Shown: positions 16,539 to 25,616 of the stretch, piece after piece
Layout: the number at the start of each line of letters is the position of its first letter
Numbering within the stretch: position 1 is the stretch's first letter
Origin: Chloroflexota bacterium
GTDB lineage: Bacteria; Chloroflexota; Anaerolineae; Anaerolineales; UBA4823
Direction: 5' to 3'
Length of the DNA: 39,446 nt
NCBI GenBank assembly: GCA_030611505.1
Contig: JAUWPO010000006.1
Location: 1 to 39,446 of the forward strand
Notes under the pieces: model-generated
What the model was told of the DNA's origin: nothing
Database searches by the model: none
Seen by the model: the letters and a program-made list of their open reading frames with translations, nothing else
Position numbers and translations under genes: made by a program

Positions 16539-16910
16539 TTAGTTAGAAAATGACTCACTTGCGGAATTCGCAAGATCGGCCTGGCTTTTCAACTTGTCTG
16601 CTAATACTGCTCTAAGCAGATCTAGAGCCTGGATAATTCGTTGGTCTTGAAGCATATAAACGACCGATTTTCCAGCGCGGTTTGCAGAGACAATACCGCG
16701 CTCACGTAAAATTGTCAGATGACGAGAAGCCGCTGGTTGGCTGATATCGATCTCATTTGCGATCTGGCTTACATTGCGAGATTGTTCTGATAGGGCGTAT
16801 ATGATCAAGATTCGCCGTGGATCAGCTAATCCAGAGCAAATCTCGGCATGTAACCTGGTTACTTCTTGGGAAAGCTTTGGTGAGATCATTATATCGAACC
16901 TATCAACCAT
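16539..16910 (-). CDS. ArsR/SmtB-family transcriptional regulator
   Basis: A 123-residue winged-helix regulator. It has the ArsR recognition helix (ISQPAASRHLTILRERGIV) and wing (GKSVVYML). It heads the sulfur operon and probably represses it. There is only one cysteine (Cys25, in HAEICSGLADPRR), so it cannot use the two-cysteine polysulfide switch of SqrR/BigR and must sense its signal otherwise. The start at 16910 has no clear SD; an internal ATG at 16889 (ISPKLSQEV) is the alternative. Palindromes just upstream are candidate operators. Confidence 0.87.
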   Translation of the reverse strand: MVDRFDIMISPKLSQEVTRLHAEICSGLADPRRILIIYALSEQSRNVSQIANEIDISQPAASRHLTILRERGIVSANRAGKSVVYMLQDQRIIQALDLLRAVLADKLKSQADLANSASESFSN

Positions 16911-16923
16911 GCAATATTAGATA

Positions 16924-16947
16924 TATGTACATACATACATACGTATG
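16924..16947. promoter_or_regulatory. Candidate operator: two adjacent palindromes upstream of arsR
   Basis: TATGTACATA (16924-16933) and CATACGTATG (16938-16947) are perfect 10-bp palindromes, 4 bp apart, 13-37 bp upstream of the arsR start. They have the short AT-rich symmetry typical of ArsR-family sites and are well placed for autoregulation of the sulfur operon. Part of the signal is a CATA repeat (CATACATACATAC), so chance symmetry is not excluded. Confidence 0.5.
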
Positions 16948-16971
16948 ATTGTGAAAATAATAACATTTACA

Positions 16972-16997
16972 GACAATAATCACTATTGATTATTGTC
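16972..16997. promoter_or_regulatory. Perfect 10-bp inverted repeat in the divergent arsR/XRE intergenic region
   Basis: GACAATAATC (16972-16981) and GATTATTGTC (16988-16997) form a perfect inverted repeat with a 6-bp spacer, about 62 bp upstream of arsR. It has no T-run in either direction and lies between two divergent regulator genes, so an operator is more likely than a terminator. The rest of this 448-bp gap (16911-17358) shows only the XRE promoter near 17306. Confidence 0.5.
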
Positions 16998-17305
16998 ACA
17001 TAACGGTTGTGGAAAAGGTCATAAATCGGAGCAATAATATCGGAATGTAAGTGATAGATTTGCCAGCCCGTCATAAATAAAGGACAACTGAGTGCAGTCA
17101 TTATTTCGCGATATTCTAATGAGTTATTTTGTTATAGATTCTTCTCTTCAACCTTGCGGAGGTTGTTAACGAGCAGTTTTTCCCTGGAATCTATGAGAGT
17201 TAGGCGATTTGTATACAAGCATTGACGAACAAGCACTTCCGAAAAACCTTCTCAAGGGTTAGTGAGACCAGTAGAATTCTATTTAATAAATCCGATTATC
17301 ACGGG

Positions 17306-17311
17306 TATAAT
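17306..17311 (+). promoter_or_regulatory. -10 element (TATAAT) of the XRE regulator promoter
   Basis: A consensus TATAAT preceded by GGG, 47 bp upstream of the XRE start. The -35 region is only loosely matched (TTTAAT at 17282-17287, 18-bp spacer). Confidence 0.5.
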
Positions 17312-17358
17312 GTAGCAATAAATTATATAAACTTCAAATTAAAAAAAGGTGGTTGAAC

Positions 17359-17979
17359 ATGGAATCGTTCGAAAATGATATTACTATCGTTGATGTGGGT
17401 ACTCGTTTGCGACAATTGAGGCAGGAAAGAGGTAAATCTATGCGGGCTTTAGCTCGTGATAGCGGTCTATCCACGAATGCTCTCAGTATGATAGAACGTG
17501 GTCTCAGCTCGCCGTCAGTAAGTACACTATACAAGATCTCTGGTGGGTTGCACGTCCCGATAACAGCATTCTTTCGGGAAGAACCTGCTCAAAAAGATAT
17601 TGTATTTTGTAAGTTATCGGGGCGAACAAAGGTTAAATTTCCAAATGGTGTTTGGGAAGGCTTAGGAGGGGAGACGTTCACAGGTCATATTGAACCCATT
17701 CTGCTGACGCTAGAAGGTGAGGCGAGCAGTGGTCCCTTTGGAATGATTCACAGCGGTCACGAATTCGTTTTTTGCATAAGCGGTCAGATTGAATACGAGA
17801 TTGAAAACCATAAGTACATATTAGATGAAGGGGATAGTTTGATATTTGCGGCTGAACTACGGCATCGCTGGCGAAATATTGGGGAAACGACTACCACAGC
17901 AATTGTCGTTCTGGCAGGATTTGAGCCGAGAGAGCGTCCTAGTGAGTATCACATTACCTCGGGATTGAAGGGAGCCTAA
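17359..17979 (+). CDS. XRE-family regulator with C-terminal cupin sensor domain
   Basis: A 206-residue protein. Residues about 10-65 form an XRE helix-turn-helix ([21 protein letters not shown]-type, followed by [12 protein letters not shown]). Residues about 100-195 form a cupin fold with [22 protein letters not shown] and [19 protein letters not shown]. Such regulators bind a small ligand or metal in the cupin and control catabolic or stress genes. ATG at 17359 is preferred over TTG 17353 because the SD AGGTGGT (17347-17353) then has correct spacing. It is divergent from arsR and only 50 bp upstream of aspS, so aspS may be read from the same promoter. Confidence 0.88.
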   Translation: MESFENDITIVDVGTRLRQLRQERGKSMRALARDSGLSTNALSMIERGLSSPSVSTLYKISGGLHVPITAFFREEPAQKDIVFCKLSGRTKVKFPNGVWEGLGGETFTGHIEPILLTLEGEASSGPFGMIHSGHEFVFCISGQIEYEIENHKYILDEGDSLIFAAELRHRWRNIGETTTTAIVVLAGFEPRERPSEYHITSGLKGA

Positions 17980-18029
17980 CCTATCGTCAAGCGCCTCGAG
18001 CCGAGGGTGATTGTTTTTGGAGATATTAT

Positions 18030-19796
18030 ATGTATAGAACTCAATACTGTGGTGAATTACGCAGTACTCATATTGGACAAAGGGTGATGTTGGCTGGTTG
18101 GGTCCATCGCCGTCGCGACCATGGTGGTTTGACATTCATAGACCTGCGGGATCGTTATGGGATTGTCCAAATCGTGACAAACCCTGTTGGTTCTCCCCAG
18201 GCACACCAAATATTGGATCCTGTACGTTTAGAATGGGTTATCCAGGTAGAGGGAATTGTGCGTCCAAGGCTGGAAGGTAAGGAAAACCCAAATTTATCGA
18301 CAGGTGAAATTGAGGTAGAAGTATTAGAGGTAAAAATACTCAATCCGGCCAAACCAACACCGTTTTCTATCAACGGACAGGATGAGGCGGATGAACAAAC
18401 CCGTCTCCGCTATCGCTACCTCGATTTACGGCGAGCGCGAATGAGGAATAATCTGGAATTAAGGCATAAGGTTGTCAAATTTATACGCGATTATTTGAGT
18501 GAGCGCGATTTCCTCGAAATTGAGACCCCGATTTTATTTAAATCGACTCCGGAGGGAGCGCGTGACTATTTAGTCCCCTCGCGCCAGCATCCAGGTGATT
18601 TCTACGCCTTACCGCAGTCTCCTCAACAGTTGAAGCAGCTTCTTATGGTGGCGGGAACCGATCGTTATTTTCAGATTGCACGCTGTTTCCGTGACGAGGA
18701 CCAGCGTGGAGATCGACAGCCAGAATTCACACAATTAGACCTTGAAATGTCCTTTGTCGAGCGTGAAGATATTATGAAACTCACGGAGGATTTATTTACA
18801 GAACTGGTCGCAGAGGTCGTTCCGCATAAGCGATTATTAGCGAGTCCCTGGCCTAGATTGACCTATCAAGAAGCGCTGGAACGATTTGGCAAAGATAACC
18901 CGGATCTTCGTTTTGGCATGGAGCTAAAAGATATAACGGATATCGTGCCTGGTATCGGGCTCAAAATTTTTGAAACCGTCGTAACTGCAGGAGGATATGT
19001 ACGCTGTATCAATGCTCAAGGTTTAGGGGACTATAGCCGAAAACAGATTGATGAATTGAACGAATTTGTAATAGGACATGGAGCAAAGGGTCTTGCCTAT
19101 TTGGCAATAACCTCCGAAGGTGAGCAGCGCTCCTCTTTTGCTAAATATATCTCACCGGAAAATGTTGAAATCATCATGGCACGTCTGGAAGCAAACCCTG
19201 GAGATTTATTATTATTTGTTGCTGATCAGCCAGCCGTCGTGAATGAAGCATTGGGTTTTTTGAGGGTATCCCTGGCAGATAGGTTGGGATTAATTGATCC
19301 GGACGTGCTGGCATTTTGCTGGGTGATAGATTTTCCATTCGTTATCTGGAATTCGGAAGAACAAAGATGGGATCCCAGTCACCATTTATTTACCGCTCCT
19401 ATGCCCGAGGATATCCCGCTGGTCGAGATCGATCCTGGTAAAGCACGCGGTCAACAGTACGATATGGTTCTTAATGGTCATGAAGTCGGCGGAGGTTCGA
19501 TCCGTATATATGATCGTCAACTGCAGGAGAAGGTTTTCGAATTGATCGGTTTGGACCAGGAGACAGCGCACCATCGATTTGGTCATATGCTGGAAGCGTT
19601 TGAATATGGGACCCCTCCACATGGTGGAATAGCCCCTGGCATTGATCGTCTTTGCATGATCCTGGCGGATGAGCCCAATATTCGTGAAGTGATCGCATTT
19701 CCAAAGAACCAGCATGCGCGCGATGTGATGGCAGACGCACCTTCGCCGGTTGATCCATACCAGTTGATAGATCTGCATATCAAGCTTGATTTATAA
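18030..19796 (+). CDS. aspS: Aspartate--tRNA ligase
   Basis: A 588-residue bacterial-type AspRS, the standard length. It has the N-terminal OB anticodon domain (residues 1-105; [19 protein letters not shown]), class II motif 2 ([21 protein letters not shown]), the bacterial GAD insert (about 280-420), and motif 3 ([13 protein letters not shown]). It charges tRNA-Asp in the cytoplasm. The ATG at 18030 has GGAG about 9 nt upstream (TTTGGAGATATTAT). It is followed 16 bp later by asnS. Presence of a real AsnRS next door suggests, but does not prove, that this AspRS need not mischarge tRNA-Asn. Confidence 0.97.
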   Translation: MYRTQYCGELRSTHIGQRVMLAGWVHRRRDHGGLTFIDLRDRYGIVQIVTNPVGSPQAHQILDPVRLEWVIQVEGIVRPRLEGKENPNLSTGEIEVEVLEVKILNPAKPTPFSINGQDEADEQTRLRYRYLDLRRARMRNNLELRHKVVKFIRDYLSERDFLEIETPILFKSTPEGARDYLVPSRQHPGDFYALPQSPQQLKQLLMVAGTDRYFQIARCFRDEDQRGDRQPEFTQLDLEMSFVEREDIMKLTEDLFTELVAEVVPHKRLLASPWPRLTYQEALERFGKDNPDLRFGMELKDITDIVPGIGLKIFETVVTAGGYVRCINAQGLGDYSRKQIDELNEFVIGHGAKGLAYLAITSEGEQRSSFAKYISPENVEIIMARLEANPGDLLLFVADQPAVVNEALGFLRVSLADRLGLIDPDVLAFCWVIDFPFVIWNSEEQRWDPSHHLFTAPMPEDIPLVEIDPGKARGQQYDMVLNGHEVGGGSIRIYDRQLQEKVFELIGLDQETAHHRFGHMLEAFEYGTPPHGGIAPGIDRLCMILADEPNIREVIAFPKNQHARDVMADAPSPVDPYQLIDLHIKLDL

Positions 19797-19812
19797 ATCT
19801 GGAGGAATATTG

Positions 19813-21156
19813 ATGCACCCAGCTATCAGAGTTGAACAGGTTGCTGAATATGAAAACCAGGAAGTAAGCATCAGAGGTTGGGTTTACAACCGAACGCACA
19901 AAGGCAAGTTAGTTTTTTTGCTCCTTCGCGATGGTTATGGATTTGTGCAGTGCGTGGCATTTAAAAACGATGTTGACGCCGAACTATTTAATCAACTCGT
20001 GCACATTCCCCAGGAATCATCGATCATCGTGACTGGAGTTATCCGGGCTGATAAGCGCGCTCCTGGTATCCCAGGCGGCTATGAACTTGGCATTACTCAA
20101 TTTCAGATCATACAGGCGGCAGCAGATGACTATCCAATGGCTCTTAAAGAGCATGGTGTCGATTTCGCGATGGATAACCGGCATTTCTGGATAAGGATGC
20201 CCAGCCAGTGGGCAATCCTCCGAATTCGCGCAATGGTCATAAGTGCAATCCGTGAGTGGTTTGACCAGAATGGGTTTATTAATCTTGATACACCAATCTT
20301 GACCCCGGCAGCTTGCGAAGGCACAACGACCCTTTTTGAAACCCCATATTTTGACGAAGGTGTTGCATTTTTAGCCCAAAGTGGGCAGCTTTATAACGAA
20401 GCGAATATATTCGCTTTCAGTAAGGTTTATGCTTTTGGACCTACTTTCCGGGCAGAGAAATCCAAAACTCGGCGCCATTTAACCGAATTTTGGATGTTCG
20501 AGCCTGAGATGGCATTCTGTGACCTGGATGAATTGATGGAAGTTGGGGAACAATCTATCACCTATATCGTCAAGCGGGTTTTAAATGAACGCGCACCGGA
20601 GTTAGCATCATTGGGTAGGGATACTTCGCAGCTCGATACTATTGAACCGCCGTTCCCAAGAATTTCATACGACGAAGCTGTCGAGATGATTGGGAAGATT
20701 CGCGACAGGACAGAGGATCCAGAACAAAAGGAGCTATTAAATTTTGAATGGGGAATGGATTTTGGCTCCCCCCACGAAACTGCATTGACCGAAGAGTTTA
20801 ATAAACCTGTGTTTGTGTATGGGTTTCCCACGCAGGTGAAAGCGTTTTATATGGAACCATGGCAGGGACGACCTGAGGTTTCCAAAAGCGTCGATTTACT
20901 AGCACCCGAGGGGTATGGGGAGATTATTGGCGGCAGCGAGCGAATTTCGGATCCAGAATTATTACTACAGCGGCTGCATGAACACAATTTACCCGAGGAT
21001 GCATTTAAGTGGTATCTTGAACTGCGGCGTTTTGGGAGTGTACCTCACAGTGGTTTTGGATTAGGAGTGGAGCGAACTGTGTCCTGGATTTGCGGAATCA
21101 ATCATATCCGTGAAACGATACCGTTCCCGCGCACGATTAAGAGGATGTATCCATAG
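19813..21156 (+). CDS. asnS: Asparagine--tRNA ligase
   Basis: A 447-residue class IIb synthetase. The short OB domain (SIRGWVYNRTHKGKLVFLLLRDG) and the absence of a GAD insert separate it from AspRS. Motif 2 is FRAEKSKTRRHLTEFWMFEPEM and motif 3 GFGLGVERTVSWICG. It charges tRNA-Asn directly. The ATG at 19813 is set by GGAGGA at 19801-19806, overlapping the gap after aspS; a longer frame to 19786 would overlap aspS and lacks an SD. AspRS-like ancestry and the tandem position suggest an old duplication or an operon. Confidence 0.96.
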   Translation: MHPAIRVEQVAEYENQEVSIRGWVYNRTHKGKLVFLLLRDGYGFVQCVAFKNDVDAELFNQLVHIPQESSIIVTGVIRADKRAPGIPGGYELGITQFQIIQAAADDYPMALKEHGVDFAMDNRHFWIRMPSQWAILRIRAMVISAIREWFDQNGFINLDTPILTPAACEGTTTLFETPYFDEGVAFLAQSGQLYNEANIFAFSKVYAFGPTFRAEKSKTRRHLTEFWMFEPEMAFCDLDELMEVGEQSITYIVKRVLNERAPELASLGRDTSQLDTIEPPFPRISYDEAVEMIGKIRDRTEDPEQKELLNFEWGMDFGSPHETALTEEFNKPVFVYGFPTQVKAFYMEPWQGRPEVSKSVDLLAPEGYGEIIGGSERISDPELLLQRLHEHNLPEDAFKWYLELRRFGSVPHSGFGLGVERTVSWICGINHIRETIPFPRTIKRMYP

Positions 21157-21253
21157 GTAGGATTTTAATATGAAGTGACAGAAGGTCTGAGAATATTGTT
21201 GTTCAATTAAGTCATGTTGGAGGCAAATCACCTACCCATTAGAATCGTTTTAT

Positions 21254-21261
21254 GGTATAAA
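21254..21261 (+). promoter_or_regulatory. -10 element (TATAAA, extended with TGG-like bases) of the 6S-like RNA
   Basis: GGTATAAA, with TATAAA at 21256-21261, seven bases before the first base of the structured RNA. The extended TATGG preceding it resembles the promoter of the serine hydrolase gene (TGGTATGAT). No good -35 is visible. Confidence 0.5.
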
Positions 21262-21267
21262 TAAATT

Positions 21268-21437
21268 GCCCTGCTGTGCGCGTGATGCCGCACCTCGGTT
21301 TTGAGCCAACACTCTTATACGGGGTTCCAATCTTCTTGGAAGGAAGCGATAGGCTACGGCCAAGGCTGAACTCTGGAGGCGGGACCCAACCTGCGAAGGC
21401 AGGTTCAAAACTTAGCTGCACACGGCATGGTGGGGTT
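21268..21437 (+). ncRNA. ssrS: Probable 6S RNA
   Basis: About 170 nt with no credible gene and strong RNA structure. The ends pair: GCTGTGCGC (about 21272-21280) with GCACACGGC (about 21418-21426), with one mismatch. The 3' half has a clean hairpin AACCTGC-GAAG-GCAGGTT (21388-21405). The overall plan of long closing stem, internal bubble (GAGCCAACAC ... GAACTCTGGAGG) and length fits 6S RNA, which binds sigma-70 RNA polymerase and mimics an open promoter. A -10 box precedes it and a strong terminator follows. Exact ends are estimates, and identity rests on pattern recognition only. Confidence 0.68.
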
Positions 21438-21470
21438 TTTCTGAAGCCCTCTAGGGCTTTGAAAATAAAT

Positions 21471-21513
21471 ATGGCGCCTTTAGAGTACATACTCCGGAGG
21501 CGTCATCTTTTTT
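21471..21513 (+). terminator. Rho-independent terminator after the 6S-like RNA
   Basis: ATGGCGCCT (21471-21479) pairs with AGGCGTCAT (21498-21506), 9 bp with one G-U, containing an inner GAGT/ACTC stem, followed by a T6 run (21508-21513). A shorter hairpin without a U-run, AAGCCC (21444-21449) / GGGCTT (21454-21459), precedes it. Confidence 0.9.
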
Positions 21514-21546
21514 CAAACTCTTGTTGCTTACATATTGATACAGAAA

Positions 21547-22386
21547 TTAAAATAATACTGATGCTAATTCGCCCCGGTATTGGCGTGTGATTGGATTGTT
21601 ATCCCCGAGCATTTCGAGTAAGGCGACCATGATCCGGCGCGCTTCACCATCATTGTAGTGCTTGTCTTCACGCAGGATATCCAGCAATCCGTCCATAGCA
21701 GCCTCAATATTGCCTCTCTTAATGAGCCGCAGTGAATTTAGAAACGCAGCGTCGATCGGGGCGCCGGTTGCTTCGATCCTTGCTCTTTCGGTATCAAGCT
21801 GCGACAATTTCTTTGCTAAAGGATGAAGTTTTTCTGCAGACCCAAATTCCTTACTGGTTGGAAAGTTGTTCAACAGATCTAATGCTTCAGATCCACGTCC
21901 TTGAAGTAGAAGGCATCTAGCTAATCCTAATAACGCTGCAGAATTCGTAGGTGAGATATCGAGAGCATGGCGGAAAGAGCTTTCAGCTTCAATAGGCTGC
22001 TGCATTTCCAATAGGCTCTGACCCTTTTCCAGGTTCAGATCGCTTTGATCCGGGGTAATTTCATGCAAGAACTCACGGATTTTCGATTCTGGCTGTACTC
22101 CGACAAATTCCGCGATCATTTTGCCTTCCTTAAAAGCCTTAACTATAGGAATGCTGCGAACGTTGTATCTAAGGGCTAGGTTTGGGTTTTCGTCAACGTT
22201 AACTTTCGCGAGGCGAAATCCACCTTGAGCTTCTTCTGCCAATCGTCCTAAGATTGGTCCTATCACCCGGCATGGACCACACCATTCAGCCCAGAAATCA
22301 ACAACCACAGGAATATTCTGTGAATAGGTAATTACGTGATATTCAAAGTCTGCTTCTGACACATCAATGATAAATTCTGATGTCAT
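21547..22386 (-). CDS. Thioredoxin-domain protein with C-terminal TPR region (CnoX/YbbN type)
   Basis: A 279-residue cytoplasmic protein. Residues 1-110 form a thioredoxin domain with active-site WCGPC (Cys36, Cys39) and the cis-proline in RSIPIVKAF. Residues about 115-279 are TPR-like helices (AESSFRHALDISPTNSAALLGLARCLLLQG) and a C-terminal YbbN-type domain (FLNSLRLIKRGNIEAAMDGLLDIL). The CnoX/YbbN family protects and refolds client proteins for chaperones; Escherichia coli YbbN lacks the redox CxxC, whereas this one keeps it and should be an active oxidoreductase. It is monocistronic on the minus strand, with SD AGGAG 11 nt before the ATG. Confidence 0.9.
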   Translation of the reverse strand: MTSEFIIDVSEADFEYHVITYSQNIPVVVDFWAEWCGPCRVIGPILGRLAEEAQGGFRLAKVNVDENPNLALRYNVRSIPIVKAFKEGKMIAEFVGVQPESKIREFLHEITPDQSDLNLEKGQSLLEMQQPIEAESSFRHALDISPTNSAALLGLARCLLLQGRGSEALDLLNNFPTSKEFGSAEKLHPLAKKLSQLDTERARIEATGAPIDAAFLNSLRLIKRGNIEAAMDGLLDILREDKHYNDGEARRIMVALLEMLGDNNPITRQYRGELASVLF

Positions 22387-22645
22387 AATGATTCAAACTC
22401 CTATCTAAAAACCTTCACTTTCCCACTTCACTTATCTAGAATCCCAATATTAACAGACACTTCTCAGCAATAGATTTTACCAGATTAACATTAAAATTTT
22501 GTATTACTTATAGCAATTTTCTGTATGCATATTGCGACAATATCAATTAATGAAGATTCCAGTATTTATTTCTCTCGCTGCTTGTATGTGGAATCCTGTG
22601 GCATTGAACTTGCAATAAAAAATATACTCATTAAATGTTATCCAA

Positions 22646-24028
22646 ATGAATAGTGATTCACGAATGAATATTTCGCCACGACAATTAAAAATCTCCCGAT
22701 TAGGTTTCCATTACTTTCCCGATACGGTTCACTATAGTGAACATGACCTACAGTTGTGGTTACCGGAGCTTCAAAAACTTGCTGCATCCTGGATAACTCT
22801 CCTCGCTCCTACAGAGCGTGCGATCCCGGAATACTTCATTAATGCCCTGATTGACGCTGAAATTGAACCCATCCTACATTTTATGATGCCCATAAATGGG
22901 CGCGCGAATGATGAATCGCTGCACTTGCTGCTGAGGAGCTATGCCCGTTGGGGTGTGCGCTACGTTGTTTTGGGTGATCGTCCAAATAACCGCTCATCAT
23001 GGACTACAAACTCATGGGCTCAATTAAAACTGGTAGAACGTTTCTTGGATATTTTCCTACCGCAGGCAAATTTAGCCCTCAATGAGGGTCTCCTTCCTGT
23101 ATTTCCGCCTTTAGAACCCGGTGGTGATTTTTGGGACACTGCTTTTTTACGAACCGCCTTACGCAGTATTAAACGCCGCGGTTTTGAGACCTTGTTGGAA
23201 CGTTTAGTATTAGGGGTCTATGCATTTGCAGTGAATAGACCGGTGAACTGGGGTTCTGGAGGTCCTGCTCGATGGCCTGGCGCCAAACCATATGACACGC
23301 CGCCTGGTGTCCAAGACCAGCTCGGTTTTCGCATTTTTGATTGGTATGAAACCATTTCCAAGGAGGAGATTGGCAGTTCGTTGCCTATACTGCTCCTACG
23401 TGCTGGAAGTAGACCGGGTGACTATCAGGATTTAACCTTGCCGCAGGTAGACGAAGTTGCACATGCTGATAAAAATTTAGAGATTGCTCGCCTTATTGCG
23501 AACGACTCGAATGTAGATGCATCTATAGATCCCATACCTGATGAGGTTCTCGCCTGCAATTTCTGGCTCCTTTCAGCGGCTAAAACGAGTGAATTTGTTT
23601 CTCATGCCTGGTTTCAACCAGACGGCGAGAAACTTCTTATTATTGAAAGGCTTTATAAGTGGTTGGCAAATTTTCGAGATAGAGAAGAAGCATGCGGTTT
23701 AAAAGAAACCAAGTCAGTTGAAGAACTGCGAACGAAATTGATGATGTCAGTTGATGTAGGGGGCGAAGGATCAAGCCTCATTGAGCATTACCTCTTACTA
23801 CCGCTTTACTCTTGGGGTGCTGCAGAATGGGATTTGGAACTCATCCAACCTTTGATACAAGAATTTCATCCAACTGTAGGTTTCTCCCTCTCTGAGGCTT
23901 GTCTCGCTTCGCGCGTCACTGTCGTTGGTAGCGAAGAGGTGATTTCTGAAGAGGCGCTTCAGATGCTGCGGGAAGCAGGTTGTACCGTGGATCGGTTGAG
24001 TACCAGTGGCACACTTTGTGCATCATAA
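22646..24028 (+). CDS. TIM-barrel glycosidase-like protein with CWB2-like C-terminal tail
   Basis: A 460-residue protein. Residues about 15-330 resemble a glycoside-hydrolase TIM barrel: strands such as GVRYVVLGDRPN, followed by SSW, and a loop WGSGGPARWPGAKPY. The usual catalytic NEP motif is replaced by DRPN (111-114), so the acid/base glutamate is missing. The last 35 residues (VTVVGSEEVISEEALQ then LREAGCTVDRLS) resemble one cell-wall-binding-repeat-2 (CWB2) unit. There is no signal peptide or TM, unusual for a wall protein. No SD precedes ATG 22646 or 22664. It is the first gene of the ftsZ-peptidase unit. The function is unknown; a carbohydrate-binding pseudo-enzyme is one possibility. 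Confidence 0.6.
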   Translation: MNSDSRMNISPRQLKISRLGFHYFPDTVHYSEHDLQLWLPELQKLAASWITLLAPTERAIPEYFINALIDAEIEPILHFMMPINGRANDESLHLLLRSYARWGVRYVVLGDRPNNRSSWTTNSWAQLKLVERFLDIFLPQANLALNEGLLPVFPPLEPGGDFWDTAFLRTALRSIKRRGFETLLERLVLGVYAFAVNRPVNWGSGGPARWPGAKPYDTPPGVQDQLGFRIFDWYETISKEEIGSSLPILLLRAGSRPGDYQDLTLPQVDEVAHADKNLEIARLIANDSNVDASIDPIPDEVLACNFWLLSAAKTSEFVSHAWFQPDGEKLLIIERLYKWLANFRDREEACGLKETKSVEELRTKLMMSVDVGGEGSSLIEHYLLLPLYSWGAAEWDLELIQPLIQEFHPTVGFSLSEACLASRVTVVGSEEVISEEALQMLREAGCTVDRLSTSGTLCAS

Positions 24029-24084
24029 AGATGGAATATGACATCATGAATACTTATACGAATTTCAATGTGGAAGGGGATCCA

Positions 24085-25260
24085 ATGAATCAATTGAATC
24101 AATCTCAGGTTATAGATGCCAAACAATCTACAGTTTCTACGATCATACAACCTGTGTTAAAGGTTATTGGATTGGGAGGCGGTGGCTGCAATGCCGTAGA
24201 GCGGATGATTACTCTAGGGATGAGCGGTATTCAATTCATTGCAGCCAATACCGACCACCAGGCATTGAACGATAATCCAGCAGACATTAAAATTCAACTT
24301 GGTCCGGAGACTACCAGAGGTTTAGGGGCGGGGGGTGATCCTGAAGTTGGACTGGCTGCCGCTGAAGAGAGTCGAAGTGAAATAGAGAGCGCTTTATCTG
24401 GCGCGGACATGGTCTTTTTAACTGCTGGAATGGGGGGAGGCACAGGCACTGGGTCAATTCCCGTTGCGGCTGAAATTGCTAGAGCTATTGGAGCGGTGAC
24501 AATCGCAATCGTAACAACTCCATTTACCTTTGAAATTGGACGCCGTCAGGATAATTCAAATGAAGGTTTGTCGAAATTACGCCAGCACACTCATACTTTA
24601 ATCACAATCCCAAATGACCGCTTGTTATATGTCGCTCCGCGAGACCTGCCTATCGAAGTCGCTTTTCAGCTTGCTGATGATGTTCTTCGTCAATCGGTGC
24701 AGGGGATTTCGGAATTGATCACCGAACCGGGGTTGATAAACGTCGATTTTGCTCACGTTCGCCGTCTAATCCAATCAGGAGGCGGTGCGTTGATGGCTAT
24801 TGGTCATGGGCATGGGGAAGAAAAAGCCTATCAGGCTATTGAGCAAGCACTGCATCATCCATTATTAGAGAGCATTTCCCTTGAAAACGCTGCTGGCATA
24901 ATTGTCAATTTCACAGGAGGGGATGACTTAACGCTCTTTGAAGTTCAAGATGCGCTAACCAGACTGCAGTCACAAACTGGTCAACAAACCGAAATTGTGA
25001 TGGGTGTGATTAACAATACAGAAATGAAGAATCGCGTCCAAGTTATTTTAGTGATTACGGGTTTGGGAGCTCCATCATTAGAGGAAACATTTTCGAAATA
25101 TGCTGTTTCGGAACCAGTGTCTGAACCTGAGGAAGCTGCGCCACAACAAGAACCCTCGCCAACATGGCAGCATACTCCATTTTCGTCATCGTCGACAAAC
25201 CTTGATATCCCTGCATTCCTTCGACGACGGTCAGGGAATGTCGGATTCGTAGATGGATAA
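24085..25260 (+). CDS. ftsZ: FtsZ-family GTPase with altered T7 loop
   Basis: A 391-residue tubulin-like GTPase. Conserved parts: [14 protein letters not shown] (usually NAVNRMI), FIAANTD, the GTPase signature [16 protein letters not shown], and the C-terminal peptide [13 protein letters not shown] that binds FtsA/SepF-type anchors. The linker (about 345-375) is acidic and Pro/Ser-rich. In the T7 loop, normally NxDFAD, the sequence is NVDFAHV: Asp221 is kept, but the second catalytic acid is His224. GTP hydrolysis may be slow, so filaments may be stable. ATG 24085 has a GGGGA-type SD; earlier in-frame starts (24031, 24046) are possible. It lies 56 bp after the TIM-barrel gene and heads the peptidase unit. 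It may be a second FtsZ rather than the division one. Confidence 0.93.
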   Translation: MNQLNQSQVIDAKQSTVSTIIQPVLKVIGLGGGGCNAVERMITLGMSGIQFIAANTDHQALNDNPADIKIQLGPETTRGLGAGGDPEVGLAAAEESRSEIESALSGADMVFLTAGMGGGTGTGSIPVAAEIARAIGAVTIAIVTTPFTFEIGRRQDNSNEGLSKLRQHTHTLITIPNDRLLYVAPRDLPIEVAFQLADDVLRQSVQGISELITEPGLINVDFAHVRRLIQSGGGALMAIGHGHGEEKAYQAIEQALHHPLLESISLENAAGIIVNFTGGDDLTLFEVQDALTRLQSQTGQQTEIVMGVINNTEMKNRVQVILVITGLGAPSLEETFSKYAVSEPVSEPEEAAPQQEPSPTWQHTPFSSSSTNLDIPAFLRRRSGNVGFVDG

Positions 25261-25278
25261 GGATTGTAAAAGAATAGC

Positions 25279-25551
25279 GTGGAAAAAAATACAACCAAAT
25301 TAAACTCGATGGATAAGGAAATAGTTACATCAATTAATAACAAAGTTTATCGTCGTTTTCCGGAATTAAATGGAAAAGCGCCAAAAATCCGGTCACAAAA
25401 TTCCAGTGCGAAGAATGCACGTTCATTGCCTACATACCTTTTTGTCTATTCTGGAACAGTGATGATTTCTGGAAATAAAACTATGCCTCGGCTTGTCCGG
25501 GTTGTTGTGAATGAAAAGGGCAAAATTCTGAAGATTTCCACATCCCGCTAA
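25279..25551 (+). CDS. Small protein sharing a C-terminal motif with the downstream peptidase
   Basis: A 90-residue basic protein starting at GTG 25279 (alternative ATG 25309 gives 80 residues; neither has a good SD). The first 40 residues are polar, with many Lys, Asn and Ser; the second half is beta-rich (YLFVYSGTVMISG). Its last 18 residues, VRVVVNEKGKILKISTSR, match the end of the 943-residue peptidase, ARLTLNGEGKLVKLVVSR: same R, N, G-K, K and final S-R, with the rest mostly conservative, and both ending the protein. No known family. It lies 18 bp after ftsZ in the same unit. The shared tail suggests a common fold or binding partner; it could be a substrate, inhibitor or adaptor of the peptidase. 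Confidence 0.7.
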   Translation: MEKNTTKLNSMDKEIVTSINNKVYRRFPELNGKAPKIRSQNSSAKNARSLPTYLFVYSGTVMISGNKTMPRLVRVVVNEKGKILKISTSR

Positions 25552-25616
25552 CGTCTCGAATAATGGATTCGGGCAACGTTTTATTAATAAGACAATTGTA
25601 TTAACAGTTGAAGTCT

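Noticed and set aside
16539-16910. Assignment of the ArsR protein as SqrR/BigR
   Set aside because: Only one cysteine is present, so the diagnostic cysteine pair is missing.
21268-21437. SRP RNA as the identity of the structured RNA, because of GGAAGGAAGC at 21337-21346
   Set aside because: The rest of the SRP consensus (the GGTCAGGTCC-type context and tetraloop stem of about 100 nt) is missing, and the long end-to-end stem with about 170 nt fits 6S better.
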